From Rhizobium sp. LC145 (GTDB lineage: Bacteria > Pseudomonadota > Alphaproteobacteria > Rhizobiales > Rhizobiaceae): a stretch of 64,000 nucleotides of DNA. A model generated the notes under the pieces. The model was not told where the DNA came from. It saw only the letters and a list, made by a program, of their open reading frames with translations, and did not search any database. This document shows, piece by piece, positions 42,557-51,840 of this stretch. The position numbers were made by a program, and so were the translations under genes. Positions within the stretch are counted from its first letter, which is position 1, and each line of letters starts with the position of its first letter. The stretch covers positions 434,001-498,000 of the forward strand of contig NZ_LBHV01000001.1 of NCBI RefSeq assembly GCF_001005825.1. Direction: 5' to 3'.

Positions 42557-42837
42557 GACTTTCATCACTGACGCCACACCTATTAATAGTCAAGCCGAAT
42601 GTCGTCTGCCCATCCTAAGTCGACATTAGGTTGTCGCGAAGTTCCCAACCAAAGGGGGAGTTCTGCGACCGAATTTTACGATGTTTCAAAACCAATACTC
42701 CGCGACAGGCGAGTGCGTCGAATGCTTTACGAAGATATTTCCAACAAGATAAACCGTCAGAGATGCCTTAGCTTTTGGTAGCGGTATTAACTTGGATTCC
42801 ACATCTAAGTTATGGGCTGGGCGCCGCCAACCCGTTT
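42557..42837. mobile_element. AT-richer, probably foreign segment with broken coding traces
   Basis: No intact gene is seen. On the minus strand the frame ending GWELRDNLMST at about 42620 continues, after a one-base shift, as WADDIRLDY and a stop near 42585, and a third frame reads GVSDESHVQEPEPL across 42550-42590. I recall peptides like these recurring in other alphaproteobacterial annotations, which would indicate a conserved mobile segment, but I cannot verify this. The bases 42700-42837 are AT-rich and empty. Confidence 0.35.
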
Positions 42838-43398
42838 CTATTCGGCGGCGACGAGGTCGCTGCCGGCATCCGGGAAGAAGGCCGAAAGTTCCGCAACAGC
42901 CTGGCCGACCCTTTGAAGAAGCTCACCGGACGTGATCCGGTAATCGGTAAAATCGCGATCGGATGCGTAGACAGCGGTCGGCAGCGTGTGCGCCATGAAG
43001 AAGCCGAAGAGTGGCCGAAGCTGGTGCTCCACCATCAGCGCGTGACGGTCTCCCCCGCCCGTCGCGGTGATGATGACCGGCTTGGCGCGGAGCTGATCGG
43101 GATCGATCAGATCGATGAAATGCTTGAAAAGGCCCGGATAGCTGCCCTTGAAGGTGGGAGCGCCGATCACCAGCACGTCGGCGGAGACGATCTCCTCCAA
43201 TATCCGCGCGCCATCGGCGTCCAGCCCGGAGCGATGCTGCGCCAGCCCGAGCGAGGGGCCGATATCGGTAAGATCGTAAACGGACGTCGCGAAGCCATAT
43301 CGCCCGGCCGCGCGGGCTGCGACATGGTCTATGAGCGCGAAAGTCTTCGAAGGGCGGTTATAGCTGCCGGCGAGTCCGACCAGTTTTCGAGGCGACAT
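42838..43398 (-). CDS. NADPH-dependent FMN reductase (MsuE/SsuE-like flavodoxin fold)
   Basis: A 186-residue NAD(P)H-dependent flavin reductase. KLVGLAGSYNRPSKTFALID carries the phosphate loop, and SADVLVIGAPTFKGSYPGLF with ITATGGGDRHALMVEHQLRP is typical of the MsuE/SsuE group that supplies reduced FMN to sulfonate monooxygenases. No monooxygenase gene is in the window, so the partner is unknown. It lies immediately to the right of the foreign-looking segment; its own composition is normal. Confidence 0.88.
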   Translation of the reverse strand: MSPRKLVGLAGSYNRPSKTFALIDHVAARAAGRYGFATSVYDLTDIGPSLGLAQHRSGLDADGARILEEIVSADVLVIGAPTFKGSYPGLFKHFIDLIDPDQLRAKPVIITATGGGDRHALMVEHQLRPLFGFFMAHTLPTAVYASDRDFTDYRITSGELLQRVGQAVAELSAFFPDAGSDLVAAE

Positions 43399-43524
43399 TC
43401 AAGATTCCCTCTCGATCTATCGGGAACAGACTAGCGGCGCGCACCGCCATTGAAAGGAACGGAACCTCCCGCGGCAACCCGCGGAAGAGAAAATCATGCT
43501 CAAGGTGCGGCAAGGCCCGGATGG

Positions 43525-44913
43525 TTACCGCGCGTTTGCGAAGCGCCGGGAGTTCAGGTCCACGTCCGCCGCGATCGCCTCCGCCACGCGTTGGGCCTGG
43601 AGGCGGATATCCGGGACGGCGGTGATTTCCCAGAACTGCCCCGCCGTCAGCGCGCCGGCCGCATACAGCCCCGGCTGGATCTGCCCGTCCGGCGCAAGCA
43701 CATGCGACCGCGCATCGACACGGATGCCGAGACCCAGTTCGTCCATGGCGATCATGTCGCGCGCCCGCATTGCCTGCAGCAGCGGCGAATGACCGATGCC
43801 CGCCCGCTCCATGCCCGTACAGTTGACGATCCAGTCCGTATGGAAGGAGGCGATGCGGTCGCTTCCGCGCTGGCGATAGCGGATTTCGGCGCCCTCGCCG
43901 GAAGGCTCCATCGCTTGCAGGAAACCGGCATGCACGACGACCGTGCCGTCCCTCGTGAGCGCATCGAAACGCGAGGCGATCTCGGGCGCGATGCGGTGGC
44001 GATGGATGTTCCACCAGGCGAGCGCATGGCGCAGGAAACGGGAGCGCTGCTCCTTCGAAAGCTCCTGCCAGAGCGCCTGGGTCTGCGGCCTCAATCCATC
44101 CATTACCCCGCGCCAATCTGCCCCTTCCCTCACCTGGCCGCGCAGGTTCTTGAGAATGGCGCTGATCTCTCGGCTTGCCTCGGGCAGCTCCGGCGGAACG
44201 GGCACGGAGCGGCGCAGCAGGTGCGCATGCGGCACGAGCCCGCGGCGCGAAAGCACGTGGATGCGCCCGCGATGCCCCCGGCTGCGCAGCGCCAGAACCT
44301 GATCGATCATCGTCAGGCCAGAGCCGAGAATGCAAACATCCTCGCCGCGCAGGACCCTCGAAAACCAGCCGAGCCGCCATGGGTTCTGGACGATGCGGGA
44401 GCGAACCTCGTCGGCGATGCGGTCCGGCTTCAGCGGCAGATCGGCATTGCCTACGCCGAGGCAGAGGACGACGTTTCGCGCCGCGAGTTCGTTTCCATTA
44501 TCCAGGCGGAAGACGATGCGACCGTTCTCCGTACGAACGCATTCGGTGGCCTTGGCCTTGATGAATTCGATCTGCGCGCGGCCGCGGCGGGGACGCAGGA
44601 GCGAAGCCAGCGTATCGCGCAGATAGAGCCCGTAATCGCCGCGGGTGGCGAAATCGTCCGGCGTCACCGTCCTGCCGCGCCGACGGAGCCATTCGACGAA
44701 ATCGTCCGGCGCATCGGGGAAGACACTCATGCGCGCGGCCGGGACGTTCAGCCGATGCAGGTAGAATTCGGTGCGATAGGCGGTTCCACGGCCGAAGCCC
44801 GGATCGTCCCCCACCACGGCAATGGTGGAGGATGGAGGCAGAAGGTTCAGGAGGTTGATGGTCAGGGCGATCGCGGAAAATCCGGAGCCGACGACGGCGA
44901 CATCATGGATCAA
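43525..44913 (-). CDS. FAD/NAD(P)-binding protein, COG4529-like
   Basis: A 462-residue flavoprotein with a Rossmann FAD motif at its very start (DVAVVGSGFSAIALTINLLN) and a second nucleotide motif EDVCILGSGLTMIDQVLALR near residue 170. LPPSSTIAVVGDDPGFGRGT and FYLHRLNVPAARMSVF fit the HCN-synthase-subunit-like/COG4529 family; substrate unknown. A TTG start at 44913, with AGGAG five bases upstream and the Rossmann strand directly after it, is preferred over an in-frame start at 45012. The gene is alone in its direction between FMN reductase and the receiver gene. Confidence 0.82.
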   Translation of the reverse strand: MIHDVAVVGSGFSAIALTINLLNLLPPSSTIAVVGDDPGFGRGTAYRTEFYLHRLNVPAARMSVFPDAPDDFVEWLRRRGRTVTPDDFATRGDYGLYLRDTLASLLRPRRGRAQIEFIKAKATECVRTENGRIVFRLDNGNELAARNVVLCLGVGNADLPLKPDRIADEVRSRIVQNPWRLGWFSRVLRGEDVCILGSGLTMIDQVLALRSRGHRGRIHVLSRRGLVPHAHLLRRSVPVPPELPEASREISAILKNLRGQVREGADWRGVMDGLRPQTQALWQELSKEQRSRFLRHALAWWNIHRHRIAPEIASRFDALTRDGTVVVHAGFLQAMEPSGEGAEIRYRQRGSDRIASFHTDWIVNCTGMERAGIGHSPLLQAMRARDMIAMDELGLGIRVDARSHVLAPDGQIQPGLYAAGALTAGQFWEITAVPDIRLQAQRVAEAIAADVDLNSRRFANAR

Positions 44914-45069
44914 GCACACTCTCCTCGTTATTGCGCAAGCGAAAGGGCTGCCATGAACCCGCGCCGAGGATCGAGTTTCCTCCTTCCACGGCCACGGCCT
45001 CATCTCTACCAATCTAATAGAGATTAGGAAGGAGTAAAGGCCGATTTCTCGCGCCGGCTTGGAGCGAGG

Positions 45070-45432
45070 CTAACGCACGAGCGAATGGATGGAGGAAAGA
45101 AGCATTTCGTGAGCGTAGGGCTTGGGCAGGAAGACCGCATCCACCGGCAGCAGCATGGGATCGAGCCACTCCACCCCAGAGGTCATGATGATCCCGACAT
45201 TCGGCCGCAGCGCCCGCACGCGGCGTGCAAGCTGGATACCGTCCATGGAGCCCGCCATGTTGACGTCGGTGAGAACGACGTCGATATCCGGGCGGTTGCG
45301 GAACAGGGCCAGGGCCTCTTCGGCATTGCCGGCCTCCAGCACGAGGTGGCCGACCTCCTCCAGCGCATCCAGCACGGTGAAGCGGATAAGCGGTTCATCC
45401 TCGACGATCAGCACGACAGCACTTGGCAGCAT
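45070..45432 (-). CDS. Single-domain response regulator
   Basis: A 120-residue stand-alone receiver (VLIVEDEPLIRFTVLDALEE; phosphoacceptor Asp in VVLTDVNMAGSMDG; conserved Thr/Ser in IIMTSG; Lys in FLPKPY). The ATG at 45432 has GGAGG eight bases upstream. No kinase lies next to it. In Rhizobiales such short receivers often act in the general stress pathway or downstream of hybrid kinases, but nothing here identifies the partner. Confidence 0.85.
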   Translation of the reverse strand: MLPSAVVLIVEDEPLIRFTVLDALEEVGHLVLEAGNAEEALALFRNRPDIDVVLTDVNMAGSMDGIQLARRVRALRPNVGIIMTSGVEWLDPMLLPVDAVFLPKPYAHEMLLSSIHSLVR

Positions 45433-45736
45433 CCCAAGCCTCCGGTTCGCGGCCCTTTCGGAGCCGCAGTATCGGCGTCGCTTTTCTATTCGGCAGAGCG
45501 CCCCTCGACCTTTGTCACCACAAAGTCCCTGATAATATAGGAGAAAATGGGGCCGCTGGCACCCCCTGCCCTTTATGGGCTTTAAAGGACGCAAACGCGC
45601 CGGCTTGAATGTCACCCCAACCGAGGGGCGGACGCGCTCATTTTTTGCTTGCCAAGCCCGGCGAAATATTTTGTACCACGAGACGGTCGCGACCGACCGC
45701 CATTCAAAATATCGCCATCCAAGTAAAAGCCTCATC
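45433..45736. other. 304-bp gap between response regulator and TerC-like gene
   Basis: No gene is recognised. It must contain promoters for both divergent genes. The bases 45525-45545 and 45640-45735 are AT-rich. Around 45555-45635 are short GC-rich repeats (CCCCTGCCC, ACCCCAACCGAGGGG) that could fold in the TerC leader; I do not find a clear manganese-riboswitch core. Confidence 0.35.
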
Positions 45737-46372
45737 ATGGAAATCTTCACCGCGGCCGGTTTAACGGCGCTCCTTCAGGTCATTGCCATCGACCTCGTTC
45801 TGGCGGGAGACAATGCCATCGTCATCGGCCTCGCCGCGGCAGGCCTTCCCGCCCACCAACGCAACAAGGCGATCCTCGTCGGGATCATCGCGGCCACGAT
45901 CCTGCGCATTTCGTTTGCGACAGTCACCGCCTATCTGCTCGGCATCGTCGGGCTGCAGCTTCTCGGCGGCCTGCTGCTCGCGTGGGTCTGCTGGAAGATG
46001 TGGACGGAACTGCGCTCGGCCGAGCAGAGCGCCGCGCACGCACTTTCCGCCGAAGAGGCTGAGGAAACGAACGTCCCGCGCAAGACCTTTCTCCAGGCGG
46101 CGACCCAGATCGTCATCGCCGACGTTTCCATGTCGCTGGACAACGTGCTGGCGGTCGCAGGTGCTGCCCGCGAGCACACCTCGGTGCTGATCATCGGTCT
46201 CGTTCTCTCGATTGCCCTGATGGGTCTTGCGGCTAACCTGGTTGCACGGCTCCTCCACCGCTATCGCTGGATCGCCTATGTCGGCCTTGCGGTGATCGTC
46301 TATGTCGCCGGCAACATGATCTATCACGGTTTTGTCGAGGTCTGGCCGCACGTCCAGCAATGGCTCGCATGA
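45737..46372 (+). CDS. TerC-family membrane protein (YjbE-like, short form)
   Basis: A 211-residue TerC-family protein of the short YjbE type. The acidic pairs lie in VIAIDLVLAGDNAIVIGLAA near residues 15-34 and VIADVSMSLDNVLAVAGAAR near 131-150. About seven membrane segments are present. These proteins are linked to metal-ion (Mn2+) efflux and to metallation of exported enzymes. It is much shorter than the Alx-type copy at 4236. A terminator follows immediately. Confidence 0.88.
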   Translation: MEIFTAAGLTALLQVIAIDLVLAGDNAIVIGLAAAGLPAHQRNKAILVGIIAATILRISFATVTAYLLGIVGLQLLGGLLLAWVCWKMWTELRSAEQSAAHALSAEEAEETNVPRKTFLQAATQIVIADVSMSLDNVLAVAGAAREHTSVLIIGLVLSIALMGLAANLVARLLHRYRWIAYVGLAVIVYVAGNMIYHGFVEVWPHVQQWLA

Positions 46373-46398
46373 TCCGGCGCTGACCGCTTCCGCAGAAG

Positions 46399-46435
46399 AC
46401 CCGCCCGCCCCATGGCGCGGCGGGTTTTCTTTTTC
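46399..46435 (+). terminator. Intrinsic terminator after the TerC-like gene
   Basis: ACCCGCC (46399-46405) pairs with GGCGGGT (46419-46425) around a GC-rich loop, followed by TTTCTTTTT. Canonical shape. Confidence 0.8.
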
Positions 46436-46506
46436 CGCTACCGTCCAGCCATCGGGGAACAAAATTTCCTTCCACGCGTTCGGCTGCAGCGGGTGGAGGC
46501 CTCTGC

Positions 46507-47895
46507 ATGCGCATAATCCGGGCATTCTCGTTTCTGTTGACCCTTTTGCTGGTCGCAGCCGTCGCATTTCTGTTCGTCGCCTGGCGATCCGAAATACCGG
46601 TCGACGAGCAGGCCGCGAGCGCCGCTCATCCCCCGGAACTGGTCGCCAAAGGCGCGCAGCTTGCCGCCGTCGGCAATTGCATCGCCTGCCACACCGTGCC
46701 GGGCAAGCCGGCTTTTTCAGGCGGGCTCGCGGTTCCGACGCCTTTCGGCACCATCCATTCCACCAATATCACGCCCGACCCGGAAACCGGGATCGGGCAC
46801 TGGAGCGAGGCGGCCTTCGAGCGCGCCATGCGCGAAGGTGTGGACCGCGACGGCAATCATCTCTATCCCGCCTTCCCCTACGACCACTTCACCTGGGTCA
46901 CTCCGGAGGACAACAAGGCGCTCTATGCCTTTCTCATGACCCGGCAGCCGGTGAAGGCGGAAACGCCGGACAACAGCCTGACCTTCCCCCTGGAATTCCG
47001 GCCGCTGCTCGCCGGCTGGAAGCTGCTCTTCTTCCGCAAGGGGCAATTGCAGCCAGATCCCGGCCAAAGCGCGGAATGGAACCGCGGACGCTATCTATCC
47101 GAAGGTCTCGGGCATTGCGGCGCCTGTCATACGCCCCGAAACTCGCTCGGGGCGGAAGACGTGGAACGGCATTTCGCAGGCGGCGAAGCGGAGGGCTGGC
47201 AGGCCTATGCGATCGACGAAAACTCCAAGGCGCCGGTTCCCTGGGACGCGGAAAGCCTCGCCTTCTATCTGCGCAACGGCTGGCACGAACTGCATGGCGT
47301 CTCGCGCGGGCCCATGGCGGAAGTGACGGGCAATCTCAGCCTTTTGCCCGATAGCGACATCGCCGCGATATCCATCTATGTCGCCTCGCTGATGGGCGAG
47401 CCTTCTCCCGAACGGCTGCAAAAGGCCGAGCAGCTCCGCGCGCAGTTCGGCGGCGGCCGCATCATACAGGCTTCCGACAGCCAGACGCCGCCTGCCCCCG
47501 CCGCATCCGACCATCCGGGAGCGGCGATCTATCAAGCCGCCTGCGCCACCTGTCACGAGAGCGGCCGGCAGCAGCCTTTCGGCGGCTTGAATTTCGCGCT
47601 CAGCACCGCCGTTCACGCGCCCAATCCCCAGAACGTCGTCAACGTGACGTTGTTCGGCCTGCCGCCGGCCGACGGCAAGGCGAGCGCGGTCATGCCGGGC
47701 TTTGCCGCCATGCTGACCGATCGGCAGATCGCCGACCTGCTCGCCTATATGCGCGAGCAGTTCTCCGATGAAGCGGCATGGCAAGACCTCGAGGCGCAGG
47801 TCGCGAACACGCGCTCGGGCAAATATCACGTCGCCGTCCGGCCATCGGACGGAATCGAGAGGGCGCCGCACAATGTCGGCGCGAAGGAGGAGTGA
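46507..47895 (+). CDS. Membrane-anchored triheme cytochrome c subunit of a molybdenum dehydrogenase
   Basis: A 462-residue cytochrome c with an N-terminal membrane anchor (FSFLLTLLLVAAVAFLFVAW) and three heme sites, CIACH at residues 58-62, CGACH near 204 and CATCH near 347. This is the layout of the cytochrome subunit that passes electrons from periplasmic alcohol, gluconate or Mo-containing aldehyde dehydrogenases to the quinone pool or oxidase. Its stop overlaps the start of the 2Fe-2S subunit (TGATG), and three genes form one operon with the Mo subunit. Confidence 0.9.
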   Translation: MRIIRAFSFLLTLLLVAAVAFLFVAWRSEIPVDEQAASAAHPPELVAKGAQLAAVGNCIACHTVPGKPAFSGGLAVPTPFGTIHSTNITPDPETGIGHWSEAAFERAMREGVDRDGNHLYPAFPYDHFTWVTPEDNKALYAFLMTRQPVKAETPDNSLTFPLEFRPLLAGWKLLFFRKGQLQPDPGQSAEWNRGRYLSEGLGHCGACHTPRNSLGAEDVERHFAGGEAEGWQAYAIDENSKAPVPWDAESLAFYLRNGWHELHGVSRGPMAEVTGNLSLLPDSDIAAISIYVASLMGEPSPERLQKAEQLRAQFGGGRIIQASDSQTPPAPAASDHPGAAIYQAACATCHESGRQQPFGGLNFALSTAVHAPNPQNVVNVTLFGLPPADGKASAVMPGFAAMLTDRQIADLLAYMREQFSDEAAWQDLEAQVANTRSGKYHVAVRPSDGIERAPHNVGAKEE

Positions 47896-48395
47896 TGGCC
47901 ATATCGCTGAAAGTGAACGGCGAGGATAAACGGATCGATGCCGATCCGGCCACGCCCCTGCTCTATGTGCTGCGGGACGATCTTGCCCTCAACGGCGCGA
48001 AATACGGCTGCGGGCTCGGCCAATGCGGTTCCTGCATGGTGGTGGTGAACGGCGAAGCGGTGCTTTCCTGCATGACGCCGGTCATGCTGATGGAAGGCCG
48101 CGAGATCACCACCGTCGAGGGCCTGGGCACGATCGAGGAGCCGGGACCGCTGCAGCAGGCTTTCATAGAGATGCAGGCTGCGCAATGCGGCTACTGCATT
48201 CCCGGCATGATGATGAGCGCCCATGCGCTCCTGCGCAGGAACGCCAATCCCAGCGACGAAGACATCCGCCAGGCGCTCGGCACCAATCTCTGTCGCTGCG
48301 GCACGCATATGCGAATCATGGCGGCGATCCGCCGGGCGGGCGAACTGATGCAGGCCGCCGGCCTGCCCGCCGCCGGCGAAGGGAGGACGGGCTGA
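47895..48395 (+). CDS. (2Fe-2S) small subunit of xanthine-oxidase-family dehydrogenase
   Basis: A 166-residue iron-sulfur subunit. The plant-type cluster ligands are C39, C44, C47 and C59 (YGCGLGQCGSC), and the second cluster uses C98, C101, C133 and C135 (QCGYCIPGMM, LCRCGTH). It relays electrons from the molybdenum site of the next subunit to the cytochrome. Both ends overlap neighbours (TGATG at each junction), showing tight coupling. GGAGGAG lies before the start. Confidence 0.93.
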   Translation: MAISLKVNGEDKRIDADPATPLLYVLRDDLALNGAKYGCGLGQCGSCMVVVNGEAVLSCMTPVMLMEGREITTVEGLGTIEEPGPLQQAFIEMQAAQCGYCIPGMMMSAHALLRRNANPSDEDIRQALGTNLCRCGTHMRIMAAIRRAGELMQAAGLPAAGEGRTG

Positions 48396-50650
48396 TGGAT
48401 ATGCTTGAAACAGGCATCACGCGCCGCGGGCTCATGGCAGGCACCGGCGCGCTCGTCGTCAGCTTTTCCATGGGCCGGGCCCTGGCGCGGGAAGCAGCGC
48501 CCCAGCCCGCCGCTCCTCAACCTGCAACTCCCGAGCCGCCTGCCCTTCCCGGCAGCCTCGACGACGAGCGTTTCCTCGATTCCTGGATTCGCATCGATGC
48601 CGACAATGCGGTGACGGTGTTCACCGGCAAGGCCGAACTCGGCCAGGGCGTCCGCACCGCTCTCCTGCAGGTGGCCGCGGAGGAGCTGGAGACGGACCCG
48701 AAGGACATCGAGCTCGTGACCGCCGATACCGGCCGCACGCCGAACGAGGGTTTTACCGCGGGCAGCCAGTCCATGCAGAACAGCGGCACGGCCATCCGCA
48801 ACGCCGCCGCGCAGGTGCGCGCCATCCTGCTCGCGGAAGCCGGCCGGCGATTCGGCGTTCCGCCCGAAAGCCTGAAAGTGGAAAACCGGACGATCACCGC
48901 GCCGGACGGCAGAAGCGTCACCTATGGCGAGCTCGTCTCCGGCCAGATGCTGCATGTGGAGGCCCAGCCGCAATCGCCGCTGAAGGACCCCGGCAGCTTC
49001 CGCCACATGGGAAGGCCAATGCAGCGCGTCGACATTCCGGGAAAGGTGACCGGTCAACCCGCCTATGTGCACGATCTTAGGCTCGAAGGAATGCTGCATG
49101 CGCGCGTGGTGCGCCCGCCGAGCGCGGCGGCCCAGCTCAGCGAACTCGACACGACCTCGATCGAGGCCATGCCGGGCGTCGTCTCGGTAGTGCTGGACGG
49201 CAATTTCCTGGCGGTCGTCGCGGAGAAGGAATTTCAGGCGATCAACGCAATGCGCGCGCTTTCGGCCGCCTCCCGCTGGGAGGAGAAGGAAACGCTGCCG
49301 GATCAGAACGACCTTCCTGCAGCCTTGCAAAACCTGGAGCGGGAAGTCGGAACAGTGGCCGAGGCCGGCAACATGCCGAGCTTCACCGGCCGGATCTTTG
49401 CGGCGACGTTTAGCCGGCCCTACCAGATTCACGGCTCGATCGGACCTTCCTGCGCCGTCGCGCATATGAAGCCGGATGGAACGCTGGATGTCTGGTCACA
49501 TACGCAGGGCGTCTTTCCCGATCGCGCAGCGATCTCCGAGATGCTCGGCATGCCGCCCGAAAAGGTGCGTGTCATCCACATGGAAGGCTCCGGCTGCTAC
49601 GGCCATAACGGAGCGGACGATGCGGCGGCCGATGCCGCACTGATCGCGACGAAGCTGCCCGGCCGGCCGGTGCGCGTGCAATGGATGCGTGAGCAGGAAC
49701 ATAGCTGGGAGCCCTATGGCCCGGCCATGCTGGTGAAGGTGAAGGCCTCTCTCGACGAGACCGGAAGGATCGCCAACTGGGGCTACGACCTCTGGAGCAA
49801 CACGCATTCGACGCGTCCCGGGGGAGCGCCCGCCCTTCGGGGGGCGCGGCACAAGGCGCCGCCTTTCCCCGCCTCTCCCGCCAAGATGCAGATCAGCCCT
49901 TCGGGCAATGGCGACCGCAATGCCAATCCGCTCTACACGATCGCCAACAAGCGCGTGCTCTGGCATTTCCTGCCGGACATGCCGCTGCGTGTCTCGGCCC
50001 TTCGCGCGCTCGGCGCCTATGCCAATGTATTCGCCATCGAAAGCACGATGGACGAACTGGCGATCCTTGCCGACGCCGACCCCGTTGAGTTCCGGCTGAG
50101 GCATCTCGAAGACCCGCGCGCCCGCGACGTGGTTCAACTGGCGGCGGAACAGTTCGGCTGGTCGAACATGCCGATGCCGCGCAATCGCGGCCGCGGTTTC
50201 GGCTTTGCCCGCTACAAGAACCTTGCCGCCTATATGGCGGTTGCGGTGGAAGCGGAGGTGGAGCCGGAAACCGGGCGCGTGCGGATCGTGCGCGCCGTCT
50301 CGGCGATCGACAGCGGCGAGGTGGTCAACCCCGACGGCATCCGCAACCAGACGGAAGGCGGCATTCTGCAGACGATAAGCTGGACGCTCTACGAGGCGGT
50401 GAGTTTCGACCGCACGCGCATCACCAGCACCGACTGGTCGAGTTATCCGATCCTGCGGTTCGCGAGCATTCCCGACAAGGTTGACGTCCATATCGTCGGG
50501 CGGCCCGGACAGCCCTTCCTCGGGACGGCGGAAGCCGCCCAGGGGCCGACGGCGGGAGCCGTCGCCAACGCGGTCCGCAACGCCACCGGCAAGCGGCTCT
50601 ACGACCTGCCCCTGACGAGAGACAGGGTGAGAGCGGCGATCGCCACGTGA
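48395..50650 (+). CDS. Molybdopterin-binding subunit of periplasmic aldehyde/isoquinoline-type dehydrogenase
   Basis: A 751-residue large subunit of the xanthine dehydrogenase family (IorB-like, with a split Mo domain). It begins with a Tat signal (ITRRGLMAGTGALVVSFSMG), so the folded Mo enzyme is exported, fitting its cytochrome c partner. Cofactor-binding segments include FTGKAELGQGVRTALLQVAA, EGSGCYGHNGADDAAADAAL and GTAEAAQGPTAGAVANAVRN near the C-terminus; the catalytic Glu is probably in this last stretch. Substrate could be an aldehyde or an N-heterocycle. The missing FAD subunit is replaced by the cytochrome. Confidence 0.88.
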   Translation: MDMLETGITRRGLMAGTGALVVSFSMGRALAREAAPQPAAPQPATPEPPALPGSLDDERFLDSWIRIDADNAVTVFTGKAELGQGVRTALLQVAAEELETDPKDIELVTADTGRTPNEGFTAGSQSMQNSGTAIRNAAAQVRAILLAEAGRRFGVPPESLKVENRTITAPDGRSVTYGELVSGQMLHVEAQPQSPLKDPGSFRHMGRPMQRVDIPGKVTGQPAYVHDLRLEGMLHARVVRPPSAAAQLSELDTTSIEAMPGVVSVVLDGNFLAVVAEKEFQAINAMRALSAASRWEEKETLPDQNDLPAALQNLEREVGTVAEAGNMPSFTGRIFAATFSRPYQIHGSIGPSCAVAHMKPDGTLDVWSHTQGVFPDRAAISEMLGMPPEKVRVIHMEGSGCYGHNGADDAAADAALIATKLPGRPVRVQWMREQEHSWEPYGPAMLVKVKASLDETGRIANWGYDLWSNTHSTRPGGAPALRGARHKAPPFPASPAKMQISPSGNGDRNANPLYTIANKRVLWHFLPDMPLRVSALRALGAYANVFAIESTMDELAILADADPVEFRLRHLEDPRARDVVQLAAEQFGWSNMPMPRNRGRGFGFARYKNLAAYMAVAVEAEVEPETGRVRIVRAVSAIDSGEVVNPDGIRNQTEGGILQTISWTLYEAVSFDRTRITSTDWSSYPILRFASIPDKVDVHIVGRPGQPFLGTAEAAQGPTAGAVANAVRNATGKRLYDLPLTRDRVRAAIAT

Positions 50651-50715
50651 GAGGCTTTGACTTTTGCCATCCGCGCGTCGAACATGCCACCGCAGCGAAA
50701 CGATGAACCGGAAGC

Positions 50716-51207
50716 ATGACGATGAGCGATCACGACCACCACGACCATAAGCCCGGCGAGATCGACTGGCGCGAACATGGCGTGAAGGTCATTCCCGGCG
50801 ATTCGCTCGATCCGAACACCGCGCAGACGCCCGGCATGAACCGCGCGACCGCGATCAATCATGCGAGAGCCGGAGCCGAAAAGATATGGGCGGGGACGGT
50901 CACGATCCACGCCAACGCCAAGACCGGCGCCCATCATCACGGCGACCTCGAAAGCATCATCTACGTGGTGAAGGGCAAGGCGCGCATGCGCTGGGGCGAC
51001 AATCTGGAATATGTGGCGGAAGCCGGTCCCGGCGATTTCATCTACGTGCCGCCCTATGTGCCGCACCAGGAGATCAATGCCAGCCGCGACGAGACACTTG
51101 AATGCGTGCTGATGCGCTCCGGCCAGGAGCCGGTGGTCGTCAATCTCGACATCGAGCCGGTGGAAAAGCCCGAAGAGGTGCTGTGGAAAGACCCTATCCA
51201 CCGATAG
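50716..51207 (+). CDS. Cupin-domain protein
   Basis: A 163-residue single-cupin protein with a His-rich start (MTMSDHDHHDHKPGEIDWRE). The metal site is HANAKTGAHHHGDLESIIYV near residues 74-93 (G-x5-H-x-H-x3-E pattern) and the second cupin motif is GDFIYVPPYVPHQEINAS. Cupins of this size are often isomerases, dioxygenases or sensors; function unknown. It lies 65 bp after the Mo subunit and may belong to the same transcript. Confidence 0.85.
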   Translation: MTMSDHDHHDHKPGEIDWREHGVKVIPGDSLDPNTAQTPGMNRATAINHARAGAEKIWAGTVTIHANAKTGAHHHGDLESIIYVVKGKARMRWGDNLEYVAEAGPGDFIYVPPYVPHQEINASRDETLECVLMRSGQEPVVVNLDIEPVEKPEEVLWKDPIHR

Positions 51208-51346
51208 ATGGGGCGACGCCAAGAGGCAGCCGCAATCGGTTGCTAAAGCTCTATCGCAATTGACCGCCGGGACCCCGTCCAGTAGAAGGCGGCATTCGTT
51301 CCGGGCGAGAACCGGAAAATGAAACGCTCCGGAGTTTAGGAAGCGG

Positions 51347-51751
51347 ATGATGCGAGTTCCGCTCAGATCGCGGACGAAAGTCGAAGAGACGCGGGAAAGC
51401 CTCCCGCTGCGATGGCCGGTGCTCGCCGCCGCGATGCTGATCGCCGCCTTCTTCGGCCTGATCTCCGGCGTCGTGAAGGAAGTCCGCGTTCCAGGCGGCG
51501 TGCTCGCCGCCGAGGGCAATTCCGAGATCCCGCATCTTACCAAGCGCGAGCCATTGCGCGCCGTGCTTTCCGCCGACCGGAAGGACGGCGGGGCCCATTG
51601 GACCGGGCATGACGGAGCACTCGAGGCACGCGCCGTCGAGACGGCATTCCGTTCGGGCAGCTCCGCGCTTGCCCTGCCTCTTCCCGCCGCTGCGGCATTG
51701 CCGGCCGTAGGCCGCGCCTTCCAGCCCAGAGCACCCCCTGCCCGCGCCTGA
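51347..51751 (+). CDS. Hypothetical single-span membrane protein
   Basis: A 134-residue frame with a basic N-terminus and one membrane segment (WPVLAAAMLIAAFFGLISGV), then a polar and finally Ala/Pro-rich tail. AGGAAGCGG precedes the ATG. No family is recognised. The low-complexity end makes its reality less sure, but codon use is like neighbouring genes. Confidence 0.5.
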   Translation: MMRVPLRSRTKVEETRESLPLRWPVLAAAMLIAAFFGLISGVVKEVRVPGGVLAAEGNSEIPHLTKREPLRAVLSADRKDGGAHWTGHDGALEARAVETAFRSGSSALALPLPAAAALPAVGRAFQPRAPPARA

Positions 51752-51840
51752 CGCTTGAACGCTTCGGCGTTTGAAATTATTCGAGAATTTTGCCCTTGCC
51801 GCCGCCAGGTCGTGCCGCAGGGCCCAGCAGGAACAGACCC

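Noticed and set aside
42599..42781. 60-codon plus-strand frame in the AT-richer gap
   Set aside because: No ribosome site, no recognisable features, and the same DNA gives better, though broken, traces on the minus strand.
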